64,000 bases of DNA from Bacillus sp. CECT 9360 (GCF_918741275.1 NZ_CAKKNA010000009.1:62001-126000), one strand, 5' to 3'. Shown: positions 1 to 9,361, numbered from the stretch's first letter. Numbers and translations are program-made. The notes: generated by a model from the letters alone, not told the origin.

Positions 1-279
1 CGGCAAATCTCCGTGCTCCGGCTCATCCCCTTTATCCACTATCATTTACTGTCACTTTGTTTGATGGAGAAAAAGCAAGGATTTAAAAATTTCGCCTATT
101 ACTCTTTTTTATCAAACATTCCCCTAGCCTTCTTTTATACCGTGTTCGGAAGCTACATTTCTGAATTCAGTCCATTCATGATTCTTATTCTATTGCTGTC
201 GTTAACTGTTCTCCTTTATCTATTGAGAGAAAAATACGTGGTCATTACCTGGAAAGAATTCTTTCAGAGCGAGAATTAA
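1..279 (+). CDS. TVP38/TMEM64-family membrane protein, C-terminal part
   Basis: The frame is open to the left edge, so only the last 92 codons or so are visible and the real start lies outside the window. The segment starts with RLIPF, resembling the conserved arginine-leucine-proline stretch of TVP38/TMEM64 (DedA-like) integral membrane proteins. It holds two hydrophobic stretches and ends in a charged tail. In related Bacillaceae such a gene lies near the thrS/infC/ysd region, which fits the neighbours here. The substrate is unknown. Family assignment rests on the short motif and hydrophobicity only. A hairpin terminator follows 13 bases after the stop. Confidence 0.55.
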   Translation, partial: RQISVLRLIPFIHYHLLSLCLMEKKQGFKNFAYYSFLSNIPLAFFYTVFGSYISEFSPFMILILLLSLTVLLYLLREKYVVITWKEFFQSEN

Positions 280-292
280 TCTTGCAAAATAA

Positions 293-322
293 AAACGCTT
301 GGATTGCTATGTCCAAGCGTTT
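293..322. terminator. Rho-independent terminator, probably once shared by convergent genes
   Basis: The arms AAACGCTTGGA and TCCAAGCGTTT form an 11-bp stem with an 8-base loop. A-rich sequence lies on the left and T-rich on the right, so it could work in both directions. It ends the TVP38-family gene. Before the island at 338-10694 arrived it would have lain directly behind convergent ysdB. Confidence 0.75.
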
Positions 323-330
323 CTGTATGC

Positions 331-337
331 TTATTTA
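331..337. repeat. Left copy of 7-bp direct repeat (candidate target-site duplication)
   Basis: TTATTTA abuts the left terminal inverted repeat of the island and is matched exactly by 10695-10701 beyond the right end. Confidence 0.6.
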
Positions 338-493
338 CTTGAGTCTTGCAAAAAGCTTGTCGAGTAATATTTGTTGAACGCTGTTGGGTTTGTGGATTGT
401 TTGTTATTTTTCCTGAAATAGGAATGGCACCTCTTTTTTGTGGAATGTAAAGGTTACCCAACCAATACCCCAAAAAGGAGATGCCGTACAAAA

Positions 494-925
494 ATGGTAA
501 CCTTTTATTCTTATATAGTCAATTTCATTGCTGCGTTAGAACTTGGATTTTCCAAACCACAAACCCAACATGTACTGACATTTATTCATGGAATCATTTT
601 GACAGATGGGGTTAAAACTGTCTCCAACATCCGGAGATCTACCCATGAAACAAGTGACCTGAGCTGTATGACACGGTTTTTAAATGAATCCCCCTGGTGC
701 CCTAATCGTGCAAATCGGCGACGCATCCAGTTTATGATGAATAAAATCAAAAAAATCCGGGCTAAGCAAGGTGATACAAGCCCCATCAGGTTCTTGATCG
801 TTGACGACACTCAGGCTAAAAAGGATCAAACCACCGGTAAGATGGAAGGATTGGATTATCATTTTTCCCACTCCGACGGAAAGAGTGTATGGTCACATTG
901 TATTGTAACCGCCCATGTTGTAAGA
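494..925 (+). pseudogene. Truncated IS4/IS701-like DDE transposase, left IS copy
   Basis: About 144 N-terminal residues remain, from MVTFYSYIVNF to SHCIVTAHVV, after which homology stops abruptly at a strong hairpin. The fragment includes the first catalytic aspartate region (FLIVDDTQAKKDQTTGKMEG) and aligns well with the decayed transposase on the other strand at 9401-10543. The catalytic core beyond the first acidic residue is missing, so no active enzyme can be made. An upstream reading from 440 exists, but the alignment between the two copies supports the ATG at 494. Family placement among IS4/IS701-type DDE transposases is by general resemblance only. Confidence 0.75.
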
Positions 926-926
926 G

Positions 927-981
927 AAGAAAGCAGCAACAAGAGACGGAAATGCCGTCTTTTGTTGCTGCTTTCTTTTTT
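927..981. terminator. Long rho-independent hairpin
   Basis: The arms AAAGCAGCAACAAGAGACGG and CCGTCTTTTGTTGCTGCTTT pair over 20 positions with one G-T wobble around a 4-base loop, followed by TCTTTTTT. It sits exactly where transposase homology ends and would block transcription from the left IS into the regulator gene. Confidence 0.75.
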
Positions 982-1219
982 AAAATTAAGAAATCCTCGA
1001 TATACATCGGACAGGTAGTTCATTTTAGGAAATAATCTTGCTCATCTCTTTTTATACTAAGAGGGGTTTTTGAAAACCATGTAAGGATTTCTTACATATT
1101 GGTGGAATTGTTTCTGTACTTCTTTTAAATTGTAGATAACAAACAATCACATAGTAAAAGCTTAACTACATGATACTTCTTGTTTATAAGATTATTAGTT
1201 GGACGAATAGGAGGTAAAA

Positions 1220-1894
1220 ATGAATTTTGAAGAGATTACAGTTGAGAAAATCCCGAAAAGCATCGTTGCACAAATACGGAAAAGTCTTATTGATGGAGAA
1301 CTTAAGCCTGGACAGTCTCTACCGTCAGAAGTGCAGTTAGCTAAATTGTTTGGAGTAAGTAGAAGTTCCATTAGGGACGCTATGCAAATATTAGAAAGTA
1401 CAGGAATCATAAATAGACGTAAAAGAGGAGGAACAACCATTCGTCAGATTACCATTGAGGATATGGCGAATATCTATCATCCAAAGTCGGAAAAGGAAAA
1501 TCTCTTTGACTTACTAGAAACACGTGAAATTTTAGAAATCGCGTTGGTTCGATTAGCTGCACAAAGAGCTAGTGGAAAAGATATTGAAGAAATAGAAAAA
1601 TTAATTACATGGATGGAGGAGAAACCAAAAGAAGCTGCAGAAGCTGATATTGCTTTTCATTTAGCATTAGCACGAGTCAGTCAAAATGAAGTCATGCTAA
1701 ATATCATAAAATCACTGAAACAAATCATGAATAGACTACAAGAAAAAACCATCTATTACCCTGGAAGATTAGAAAAGATCATCATAGAACATAAGCAGAT
1801 TGTATCTGCCATAAAAGATAAAGATGAAAAATTAGCTCAGGAATATATGAAAAATCATCTTTCTCAAATAAAGGAACTTGTTAAAAATATTTAA
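1220..1894 (+). CDS. GntR-family transcriptional regulator, FadR/FCD subgroup
   Basis: The 224-residue protein has an N-terminal winged helix-turn-helix (residues 8-75, with LPSEVQLAKLFGVSRSSIRDA typical of GntR). The all-helical C-terminal half is of FCD type (about 90-215), carrying the usual ligand/metal-site pattern of an aspartate followed by histidines (DIAFHLAL, then EHKQI). AGGAGGT at 1209-1215 fixes the start. It stands alone upstream of the importer and enzyme genes, and operator-like repeats lie right behind its stop codon. It probably senses the imported substrate or a breakdown product and controls the cluster; the ligand is not deducible. FadR is used here as the subfamily name and does not imply fatty-acid control. 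Confidence 0.85.
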   Translation: MNFEEITVEKIPKSIVAQIRKSLIDGELKPGQSLPSEVQLAKLFGVSRSSIRDAMQILESTGIINRRKRGGTTIRQITIEDMANIYHPKSEKENLFDLLETREILEIALVRLAAQRASGKDIEEIEKLITWMEEKPKEAAEADIAFHLALARVSQNEVMLNIIKSLKQIMNRLQEKTIYYPGRLEKIIIEHKQIVSAIKDKDEKLAQEYMKNHLSQIKELVKNI

Positions 1895-1995
1895 GTCAGA
1901 CTATATGACTTAAATAAAATATCCCGCTTCATTAATAAGTCAGACAATATGTCTTTTGAATGAGCACATTAATGAGTAATTCAATATGTCTTATT
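1893..1995. promoter_or_regulatory. Candidate operator array for the GntR regulator
   Basis: Three related sites are visible: AAGTCAGACTATATGACTT from 1893, AAGTCAGACAATATGTCTT from 1937, and a partial copy TCAATATGTCTTATT from 1981. The first two contain GTCAGAC, which fits the GT-N3-AC core known for FadR-subgroup GntR operators. They lie between the regulator and the importer genes. Binding is inferred. Confidence 0.5.
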
Positions 1996-2031
1996 AGCTT
2001 TGGTAAAAAAATGTAGAAAGGTGGTCTTAAA

Positions 2032-2784
2032 GTGCAATTAACAATAAAAGGAGTAAATAAAGGATTTGGGAATAAAGAGGTATTAAAAAATATCAATCTT
2101 AAAGTCAAGCCACATGAGATTGTTTGTATCCTTGGCCATAGTGGTTGTGGAAAGTCAACGCTACTAAATCTAATAGCTGGATTTCTAAAGGCAGATACAG
2201 GATCACTAACAGTTGATGGAGAAGCGATAACGGGTCCATCGAAATCCCGGGGTGTTGTTTTTCAGGACCATGCTTTGTTCCCTTGGTATAACGTTTTAAC
2301 AAATATTTCTTTTGGACTAACGGTACAAGGTATGCCTAAACCTGAAGCAATGGAAAAAGCAAACGTATATTTACAAATGGTAGGTTTACAAGAATACGCA
2401 AATCATTATCCAGATGAACTTTCCGGAGGGATGAAACAGCGTGTTGGGATCGCTAGGGCATTAGCCAGTGGACCTGACATTTTATTAATGGACGAACCAT
2501 TCGGAGCACTGGATATTCTTACGCGTGATACGATGCGAAAAGAATTGCTTCGCATCTGTCAAGAACTTCGCCCGATGGTCATTTTTGTTACACATAGTAT
2601 AAGTGAAGCTATTCACCTAGGAGATAGGGTAGTAGTCATGAAAGATGGTGAAATATCGTCTGTATTTGAAGTAGGTATTGAACATCCAAGAATGTATGAT
2701 CATCCGCGTTTTACTCAATTAATGACAGAAATTGAACAGGTTCTTATGGGGGAAGAAGAATTAAGTCAAGTAATACGTGACTAG
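2032..2784 (+). CDS. ABC transporter ATP-binding protein, SsuB/TauB/NrtD type
   Basis: This 250-residue ATPase energises the importer formed with the next two genes. It shows Walker A GHSGCGKST (about 36-44), a Q-loop in VVFQDHALFPWYNV, signature LSGGMKQRVGIARAL, Walker B ILLMDEPFGALD and switch histidine in FVTHS. The motif set and FPWYNV wording match the nitrate/sulfonate/taurine/THI5 importer branch. The start is a GTG with GAAAGGTGG upstream. The permease gene follows 11 bases later. The family does not fix the substrate; the hydrolase genes downstream suggest a cyclic ureide or related nitrogen compound. Confidence 0.9.
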   Translation: MQLTIKGVNKGFGNKEVLKNINLKVKPHEIVCILGHSGCGKSTLLNLIAGFLKADTGSLTVDGEAITGPSKSRGVVFQDHALFPWYNVLTNISFGLTVQGMPKPEAMEKANVYLQMVGLQEYANHYPDELSGGMKQRVGIARALASGPDILLMDEPFGALDILTRDTMRKELLRICQELRPMVIFVTHSISEAIHLGDRVVVMKDGEISSVFEVGIEHPRMYDHPRFTQLMTEIEQVLMGEEELSQVIRD

Positions 2785-2795
2785 GAGGAATTTAT

Positions 2796-3647
2796 ATGAA
2801 AAATACATCGACAATAGATATAGCACCGGTGCAGCTGGGTGCATTAATAAAGAAAAAAATAGATTATCGGGCACTATCGCAGAATATCTTACCGATTGTC
2901 CTATTTTTTATTGTGTGGGAGCTTATTGGTAGAGCAAATCAAGAATTGAACTGGTTTAACCCGCTTTTTCTGCCACCGCCAACATTAATCCTTATGGATG
3001 GATTGGCTCTTGCACAAACAGGCATGATTACTAGCAGCATCATATCAAGTACGTCGCGAATTTTAGTAGGTTTCACTTTAGGGTGTGTAATAGCGGTAGT
3101 CATGGGTGTAATTATGAGTCGGTATACATTTGTCGAAACCTGGATTGCACCAATTATTAATTTAATAGGCCCTATACCTGCCTTGGCACTTCTCCCGCTT
3201 TTCATCATATGGTTTGGAATTGGGGAATTTCCAAAAATTCTACTTATTGCTTGGTCAACATTCATCCCGGTATTAATTTATACACTTGATGGCCTGAAAT
3301 CTGTGAACTCCACACTCATTCGTTCAGCTCTTAGTCTTGGAGCAAACCAGAAACAAATTTTTACTAGAGTGATTCTCCCTTCGGCAATTCCAAACATTCT
3401 TGTAGGGATTGAGGTTAGCTTAGGGCTTTCCTTCTCGGCACTAGTTGTTTCAGAGATGATGGGAGCTGAAAATGGTCTTGGTTACATCATTGTTGATGCT
3501 CGAAATTACTTTAAAATCTCCAACATGTTTGTAGCCATTATATTAATCGGATTAGAGTACAGCTTGTTAGCTTATATGTTAAAGAAATTGAAAAATAGAA
3601 TCCTATTCTGGAGAAAAGGGGGGGCTAGCGCAGCCATTGAAAAATGA
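2796..3647 (+). CDS. ABC transporter permease, SsuC/TauC type
   Basis: The 283-residue protein has about six hydrophobic segments and the binding-protein-dependent transport inner-membrane motif near residues 170-200 (SALSLGANQKQIFTRVILPS), the EAA loop contacting the ATPase. AGGAGG precedes the ATG. Its 3' end overlaps the 3644 ATG of the next frame by four bases, although the binding protein probably starts later. It forms the membrane channel of the importer with the ATPase at 2032. The charged C-terminal tail (residues 262-283) is unremarkable. Substrate unknown. Confidence 0.9.
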   Translation: MKNTSTIDIAPVQLGALIKKKIDYRALSQNILPIVLFFIVWELIGRANQELNWFNPLFLPPPTLILMDGLALAQTGMITSSIISSTSRILVGFTLGCVIAVVMGVIMSRYTFVETWIAPIINLIGPIPALALLPLFIIWFGIGEFPKILLIAWSTFIPVLIYTLDGLKSVNSTLIRSALSLGANQKQIFTRVILPSAIPNILVGIEVSLGLSFSALVVSEMMGAENGLGYIIVDARNYFKISNMFVAIILIGLEYSLLAYMLKKLKNRILFWRKGGASAAIEK

Positions 3648-3688
3648 AAAGTAGGAGTATGAATATTACAAAAAACGGGGGGAATAAA

Positions 3689-4753
3689 ATGAAAATACTA
3701 AAATTAGAAGTTCTCATAGCAACAATACTTGCCATTCTACTAACAGCTTGTGGAAGTAATAATGAAGCCACTTCAACGACAGCAGATAGCACTAAAGATA
3801 GCGATAAACCTGAAATGGAACAATTAACATTGATGGGAGTGCGCGATGCTCAGATTTCGGCTGCGCAAATCATTGCTGAAAAGAATGGTTATTTTGAAGA
3901 AGAAGGAATAAAAGTAACTAACCATCTTATTGAAAATGGTCCTGAAATGGGATCAATGATAGCTGGAGGAAGTGCCCCGATAAGTCTTATGTCCAATTTC
4001 TTGGCGATCACCATGAAGGCTTCAGATGTTCCTATTAAAGTTGTCGCTGTATTAGACCAAATGGCTGGTACGCAAGCTATGGTCGGTGCACCAGGTTTAA
4101 AATTAGAAAGCGCGAAGGATTTGGAAGGGTTAAAGATCGGCATGCCAAATGGAGCTGAAGTTTACTACGCGATTAAAAGTATGGGCGAAGAACTAGACGT
4201 TGATGTCAGTAAAATCAAATATATCAATATCGGTCCAAGTGACGGTCTTTCTGCATTGCAAAGAGGTGATATTGATGCATTAGCGGCATGGGAACCATTT
4301 ATTACAAAAGGAACTCAAGCTGGTGGGGAATTTATCTTAAGCGGTAGAGAAAGTAACTTGCCTGATAAACAAGGAGAGGTTAATTGGTTGAGTGTACATT
4401 CAACCCTAATGGCTACGGAAGACTTTTTAGAAAAGAATCCAAATACGATCAAAGCACTGATTCGTGCACTGAAAAAAGGTACCGATTTTATCAATAATAA
4501 CAGGGAAGAAGCAGTGAAAATTTTATCTCCGGAATTACGCTTATCTGAAAGTGAACTAACCGAAATTATGAATCGAAACGTATACTCCATGGACGTAGAC
4601 AATACGTACTGGAAAGAAAGTAATAGCGAAGGAATTATGGATTATTTCCTTAGCGTGGGCAACATCCCGAAAAAACCTGAAGTTGAGTCTTACCATGATT
4701 TTAGCCTCCTGAAAGAAGTCTATCCGGAATTGATTACAGCTGATATGGAATAA
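3689..4753 (+). CDS. Substrate-binding lipoprotein of the ABC importer, SsuA/THI5-like
   Basis: The start was set at 3689 rather than the upstream ATG at 3644. It follows GGGGGGAATAAA and opens a classic lipoprotein signal peptide ending in the lipobox LTAC, so the cysteine at residue 21 would be lipidated. The mature part is a periplasmic-binding-protein fold of the NMT1/THI5/SsuA class, seen in AAQIIAEKNGYFEEEGI, DLEGLKIGMPNGAE and DIDALAAWEPF. The protein has 354 residues. It would capture the substrate outside the membrane for the permease and ATPase. Members bind nitrate, sulfonates, pyrimidine precursors or similar small molecules. The neighbouring hydantoinase and carbamoylase genes favour a ureide-type ligand, which is inference. 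Confidence 0.88.
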   Translation: MKILKLEVLIATILAILLTACGSNNEATSTTADSTKDSDKPEMEQLTLMGVRDAQISAAQIIAEKNGYFEEEGIKVTNHLIENGPEMGSMIAGGSAPISLMSNFLAITMKASDVPIKVVAVLDQMAGTQAMVGAPGLKLESAKDLEGLKIGMPNGAEVYYAIKSMGEELDVDVSKIKYINIGPSDGLSALQRGDIDALAAWEPFITKGTQAGGEFILSGRESNLPDKQGEVNWLSVHSTLMATEDFLEKNPNTIKALIRALKKGTDFINNNREEAVKILSPELRLSESELTEIMNRNVYSMDVDNTYWKESNSEGIMDYFLSVGNIPKKPEVESYHDFSLLKEVYPELITADME

Positions 4754-4775
4754 GGAGCGTCAATCGCTCCTTTTT
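4753..4775 (+). terminator. Short terminator or attenuator after the binding-protein gene
   Basis: AGGAGCG and CGCTCCT form a 7-bp stem with a 5-base loop followed by TTTT. It could lower expression of the enzyme genes relative to the importer. No separate strong promoter was found before the next gene, so leaky read-through is likely. Confidence 0.6.
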
Positions 4776-4808
4776 CCAAATAAAAATCTACTAAAAAGGA
4801 GAGTTTAC

Positions 4809-6080
4809 ATGAATATCAACAAAACAAGATTACAAGAACTATTTGAAGTGGTATCCCAATATGGAAAAATTGGGGAAACAGGTCTTTGTCGCCCTGCTCT
4901 TTCCGACATTGAAAAAGAAACCTTTTCCGTTGTTTCCAGGTGGATGAAAGAAGCTGGCATGACCGTTCGAATTGATAATTTTGGAAATCTGATTGGGCGT
5001 TTGGAAGGGAAGAACCCCGAGGCACCCGTGTTAATGATCGGTTCTCATCTTGACTCACAACCATACGGCGGGCGATTTGATGGAACATCTGGGGTATTGG
5101 CTGGTGTTGAAGTAGCTATGACGATGGCAGATAAAGGAATTGTGCCCGATGTTCCTATTGAAGTAATCGCATTTTGCGACGAGGAAAGCTGGAGATTCAA
5201 AAAGGGAGTCTTTGGCTCAAGGGGAATTGTAGGAAAGTTTGAGCAAGGGGAGCTTGATCGAATAGATAAGGATGGAATTACCCGCAGACAAGCGTTAATC
5301 GATTTTGGCTGTGATCCAGACAATTTAGAAGAGTCTGTTTATCCTTCTGGATCAATCGGTGCATTTCTTGAGCTGCATATTGAACAGGGGCCTTCTCTGG
5401 ATGTTCAAAATAAACCAGTGGGCATTGTGACAGGAATCGCAGGACCATTATGGTTTACCGTTAAACTAGAAGGTTTTGCCGGCCATGCTGGTTCTGTACC
5501 GATGGACTTGCGTAAGGATGCATTGCTGGGTGCCGCAAAGATGATTGGGGAAATCAATACAATTGTCAGGCAGGAAAAGGGACTCCCTACGGTTGCCACT
5601 ATTGGCAGTTTGCGAGTATTTCCGGATTCTCCAAATATCATTCCTGAAAAAGTAGAGTTCACGATTGATTTGCGCGATGTCAATTTATCACGAAGAAATC
5701 GATTTGAACAGCAAATACGCACAATGATTGAAGAAGTTGCGACTGATTATAAGCTTACAGCTGAAATCCAAGAGGATACAAACTTAGCGCCGGTAGATTG
5801 TGCGGAGTGGATCCAGGAAATCATCGCCGAAGAAAGTAAGACGTTGAATCTGGATTGTCCGAAAATGATGAGTGGGCCTTTCCATGATGCAATGGTGATG
5901 GCAAACGCCTGTGATATCGGCATGATTTTTGTGAGATGTAAAGATGGAATCAGTCATAATCCTGCTGAGTTAGCTAGTTATGAAGATTTGGCGATTGGAA
6001 CCGAGTTGCTCTATAAAACGGCCTTACAAGTATCCTCAAAAATAAAAAATAAATCTTTATCTCAGGTTGAACATTTCTAA
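4809..6080 (+). CDS. M20-family N-carbamoyl-amino-acid amidohydrolase / allantoate-type hydrolase
   Basis: The 423-residue enzyme belongs to the M20 branch that cleaves ureido or carbamoyl groups: N-carbamoyl-L-amino-acid hydrolase, beta-ureidopropionase and allantoate amidohydrolase. Metal-binding stretches are GSHLDSQPYGGRFDG (about 77-91), FCDEESWRF (about 122-130), ELHIEQGPSLD (about 189-199) and a late SGPFHDAM. The dimerisation-domain motif GHAGSVPMDLRKDA is present. AAAGGAGAG precedes the ATG. Next to a dihydropyrimidinase-type enzyme it most likely performs the second step, releasing ammonia and CO2 from the ring-opened carbamoyl compound. The exact substrate cannot be chosen from sequence; the LDSQP wording leans to carbamoylases over allantoate enzymes. 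Confidence 0.85.
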   Translation: MNINKTRLQELFEVVSQYGKIGETGLCRPALSDIEKETFSVVSRWMKEAGMTVRIDNFGNLIGRLEGKNPEAPVLMIGSHLDSQPYGGRFDGTSGVLAGVEVAMTMADKGIVPDVPIEVIAFCDEESWRFKKGVFGSRGIVGKFEQGELDRIDKDGITRRQALIDFGCDPDNLEESVYPSGSIGAFLELHIEQGPSLDVQNKPVGIVTGIAGPLWFTVKLEGFAGHAGSVPMDLRKDALLGAAKMIGEINTIVRQEKGLPTVATIGSLRVFPDSPNIIPEKVEFTIDLRDVNLSRRNRFEQQIRTMIEEVATDYKLTAEIQEDTNLAPVDCAEWIQEIIAEESKTLNLDCPKMMSGPFHDAMVMANACDIGMIFVRCKDGISHNPAELASYEDLAIGTELLYKTALQVSSKIKNKSLSQVEHF

Positions 6081-6105
6081 ATAAGGGATTTGAAGGGATG
6101 ATTGG

Positions 6106-7131
6106 ATGACGGTTTTAATTACAGGCGGTTCTGGCTTTGTTGGAATCAATATTATTGAACGACTTCTGGATGAAAACATACATGTTGTCAATTATGCGAC
6201 ACTCCCGGTCCCAAAAGAGGCAATGGATTCATTACAAGGGAGAAAAGGCAACTATCATTACGTAAAAGGAAATATTTTAGATACAAAATTATTAGATTCT
6301 ACTAATGAAAAGTATGATATTAAAACAATTATTCATGCAGCTGCCATAACACCTGATCTTGAACGAGAAAGAAATTCTAGTAGAACCATAACCAATGTCA
6401 ACTATATGGGAACCGTTGAAGTTTTAGAATCTGCACACCGGCATGGGATCGAGAAGTTTATTTATATCAGTTCTTGTACCGTATACGGCGAGACTGGGTT
6501 TAAAGATGAGGTTTTATCAGAGTCCGAGTCCATTCCATTACCGAGAACGTTATATGAGATTACGAAGTTTGCTGGGGAAAGAACAGCTTTAAGATATAAA
6601 ACACTGTTTGGAATGCCGGTTTGTGTTGTTCGGCTAGGGTATGTTTTTGGACCATGGGAGTACTATACGGGTATTAGACAAACCCTATCCGTGCCTTTTC
6701 AAGTAACTCGAAATGCGCTATTAAATGAAGAAGCTCTCTTACCCCGTCCAGGTTTAAGGGATTGGGTCTATAGCAAGGATGTCGCTAACTCTATTTTTGA
6801 ACTATTACGATCGCAAGAATTGACGTATGACCTATACAATATCGGTTCAGGCCAAACGTGGAGCGTAGAAGACTGGTGCCAGCTGCTGCAAAAACAGTTT
6901 CTTGATTTTAAGTATAAAGTGGTTGGAAATTTCGAAGAGGCGAATATCGACTTTTTCGATCCTGAAGATATTCATGAATTATCAGTAGAACGATTAAAGT
7001 CAAATGTAGGGTATAATCCAAAATATGGAATCGAAGAATCCTTTCAAGATTACATGGATTGGATAAAGCAAATTCCATTATTTTGGACCGATCCTGTTCG
7101 AAACAAAATGAAAGCAACAAACTTTACATAA
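6106..7131 (+). CDS. NAD-dependent epimerase/dehydratase (extended SDR)
   Basis: The 341-residue protein has the Rossmann nucleotide-binding motif TGGSGFVG at residues 7-14 and the catalytic YEITK (tyrosine near 148) preceded by an ISSCTVYGE serine/threonine region. This is the pattern of extended short-chain dehydrogenases such as UDP-sugar epimerases and dehydratases. It lies 25 bases after the carbamoylase and 29 before the hydantoinase, with no gap for a promoter, so co-transcription is likely. A sugar-nucleotide role makes little sense here. It may act on a hydroxylated or chiral side chain of the imported compound. The start ATG lies behind GAAGGGATGATTGG, a modest ribosome site. Confidence 0.8.
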   Translation: MTVLITGGSGFVGINIIERLLDENIHVVNYATLPVPKEAMDSLQGRKGNYHYVKGNILDTKLLDSTNEKYDIKTIIHAAAITPDLERERNSSRTITNVNYMGTVEVLESAHRHGIEKFIYISSCTVYGETGFKDEVLSESESIPLPRTLYEITKFAGERTALRYKTLFGMPVCVVRLGYVFGPWEYYTGIRQTLSVPFQVTRNALLNEEALLPRPGLRDWVYSKDVANSIFELLRSQELTYDLYNIGSGQTWSVEDWCQLLQKQFLDFKYKVVGNFEEANIDFFDPEDIHELSVERLKSNVGYNPKYGIEESFQDYMDWIKQIPLFWTDPVRNKMKATNFT

Positions 7132-7160
7132 TTAATGGGGAAAATTGGAGGGAAGAGTAT

Positions 7161-8591
7161 ATGAGTTTACTAATTAAAAATGGAACGATTGTAACAGCTG
7201 TCGATGAATTTATTGGTGACGTATTAATAGAGGGAGAAAAAATCGTTGCTGTAGGAAAGAATCTATCTGTTAGTGCCAATCAAGTCGTGGATGCATCGGG
7301 GAAATACGTCTTACCCGGCGGAGTTGATCAACATGTTCACTATTCATTCGATTATAAAGGGGAACGAGTTAGGGGATTCGATACTTCCAATGCAGCCATT
7401 GTAGGTGGAACGACAACGGTAATAGAATTCGTGAACCAAGAGTTTGGAAAAGGGATTGCAGAAACCATTTTTGATTACGAGAAAAAGGAAGTTTCAGACG
7501 TAGCGATGGTGGATTATTCCTTCCACGGAGTAGTTTGTGAACCATCAGAAAAACTATTTGAAGAAATTCCGACTTTACCAGAAAAAGGGCTACCAACGAT
7601 TAAATTATTCATGGCGTACAAAGGACTCCCATTCCATAGTGACGATGAAGCCATTTTTAAAGCACTCAAGGCGGCTAAAGATGCCGGAGTAACCGTTATG
7701 GTTCACGCCGAAAATGCAGATGTGATTGAAACTCTTCAAAAGGAATACCTTTCTAAAGGATTAACGGATCCATATTATCATGCTCTTTCAAGACCACCTT
7801 TGGTTGAAGTCGAAGCTACACAACGAGTCATTCACTTAGCTTCCTTAGCTAAAGCACCTGTCTATATTGTTCATGTCACAGCGAAAGAGGTAATGGAAAC
7901 AATACGATCATCCTACAACAAAGGAATACCTGTTTATGGAGAAACCTGTACTCATTACCTAATGCTTGATAAAGAGGACTTAGCAAAACCGAACTTCGAA
8001 GGCGCCAAGTATGTATGCTCACCAGCCCTTAGAACAGAAGAGGATCGAAATGCCCTTTGGGAAGCCATTAACAAAGGTTGGTTAAATGCGGTAAGCTCCG
8101 ATCATTGCGGATTTAACTGGGAAACCCAAAAACATATGGGAATTGAGGATTTTACCAATATACCAAATGGATCCCCAGGTGTCGAAAATCGTTTAGGAAT
8201 TCTATGGACCTACGGCGTAAACAAAGGCAGAATCTCAAGACAGCGCCTAGTAGACTTATTTGCAACAACTCCTGCTAGAATCAATGGAATCTCACATCGT
8301 AAAGGACATATAGGCGTTGGAATGGATGCAGATATTGTTATTTACGCTCCCAATCATAAATCTATTATCTCAAATGTAACCAGCTTACAAGGGGTTGATT
8401 TTAATATATATGAAGGTTTTGAGCAAGAAGGGAAAGTAGATAAAGTCTTTCTTCGAGGAAATCTGATGGTCGATGATGGAAAGTTTGTCGGCAATCAAGG
8501 TGAAGGTAGCTTCATTCCTGGAAAACCTTTTGGGTTATGTTATGAAGAATATACCAAAGAAAATCAATTAGAGCCGACCAGCATAGGTTAA
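7161..8591 (+). CDS. Dihydropyrimidinase / D-hydantoinase family amidohydrolase
   Basis: The start was placed at 7161 behind GGAGGGAAG, not at the frame opening at 7059 inside the previous gene. The 476-residue enzyme carries the cyclic-amidohydrolase signature GGVDQHVHYSF (two metal histidines), a lysine in TIKLFMAYKG that would be carboxylated, MVHAENAD, PVYIVHVTAKE and SSDHCGFNW. It would open a dihydropyrimidine or hydantoin ring to an N-carbamoyl acid, which the M20 enzyme at 4809 could then cleave. Family length is typical at 450-490. Allantoinase is a possible alternative, but the motifs fit dihydropyrimidinase/hydantoinase better. Confidence 0.9.
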   Translation: MSLLIKNGTIVTAVDEFIGDVLIEGEKIVAVGKNLSVSANQVVDASGKYVLPGGVDQHVHYSFDYKGERVRGFDTSNAAIVGGTTTVIEFVNQEFGKGIAETIFDYEKKEVSDVAMVDYSFHGVVCEPSEKLFEEIPTLPEKGLPTIKLFMAYKGLPFHSDDEAIFKALKAAKDAGVTVMVHAENADVIETLQKEYLSKGLTDPYYHALSRPPLVEVEATQRVIHLASLAKAPVYIVHVTAKEVMETIRSSYNKGIPVYGETCTHYLMLDKEDLAKPNFEGAKYVCSPALRTEEDRNALWEAINKGWLNAVSSDHCGFNWETQKHMGIEDFTNIPNGSPGVENRLGILWTYGVNKGRISRQRLVDLFATTPARINGISHRKGHIGVGMDADIVIYAPNHKSIISNVTSLQGVDFNIYEGFEQEGKVDKVFLRGNLMVDDGKFVGNQGEGSFIPGKPFGLCYEEYTKENQLEPTSIG

Positions 8592-8678
8592 TAACTGCCT
8601 TGAAATTCAATAAGGCATAATTTCATCAAGGTATGAAATGGCCGCCGCAAAAAAATAATATGAGGGATTTTGGATATA

Positions 8679-8705
8679 CGGGGACTGAAATAGTCCTCTT
8701 TTTAT
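8679..8705 (+). terminator. Terminator downstream of the hydantoinase gene
   Basis: GGGACT (8681-8686) pairs with AGTCCT (8692-8697) around a 5-base loop, followed by CTTTTTAT. It would end the importer/enzyme transcript. A weaker GCCTT/AAGGC hairpin lies just before it at 8596-8617. Confidence 0.55.
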
Positions 8706-8799
8706 TTGCCCCGCAGAAATTCCGTTTTAAGCCCTGGGGAATGGTGTTTTGTAGAGAGAACATGAGATTGCTGGGGTCAAATTTATTTCCGCTATTCCT

Positions 8800-9272
8800 T
8801 TTTTATGGAAAGTGGAGAGGGAACCTTTTCCTAGCACAGATTCCGGACAAAAGGAGTACCAGTTTGGGCGAATAATCACTTACAGTCCATCTTTTCAAAG
8901 AGCGACAAGGATTGCCTCACAATCTGATGCAAGTGTATTAAAATTGGGGGAAACGGGTTCGGGTAAGGAAGTGCTGGCACAGACGATTCATGAAAAAGTC
9001 ACTGGAGTGGCGGTCCGTTTGTTGCCATCAATGCCGGGGCTATCCCAAGAGAATTGATTGGCCAGTGAATTATTCGGTTACATAGAACGGGCTTTTACTG
9101 GCTCTAGAAAAGGAGAAAGTCCAGGCAAATTCGAAGCGGCAGAGGGCGGAACTTTATTCCTCGACGAAATTGGGAAGATGCCATTGGAACTTCAGGTGAG
9201 CCTGCTTCGTGTATTATACCGGAAGATGAATCAATGGAAGATTGAAAAAGTCCCTTGTAAGGATTTTCGGTG
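8800..9272 (+). pseudogene. Remnant of a sigma-54-dependent activator (AAA+ domain)
   Basis: Pieces of a sigma-54 interaction domain are spread over shifted frames. Frame one holds YQFGRIITYSPSFQRATRIA and Walker A GETGSGKE. A second frame, near 9013-9056, holds [17 protein letters not shown] before a stop. The first frame resumes with [14 protein letters not shown] (the GAFTGA loop has become RAFTGS) and [17 protein letters not shown]. At least two frameshifts and a stop break it. The N-terminal sensor part and the C-terminal DNA-binding domain are not recognisable. It may once have regulated the neighbouring cluster, but no product can be active. Confidence 0.8.
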
Positions 9273-9361
9273 AAGAAAACCAAAGCCAGCCAGTCGAAAG
9301 CAATTGGTGGCGAGTAACAGGAACTCCATGTCAATTTCATGTGAATGGCACCCATATAAGA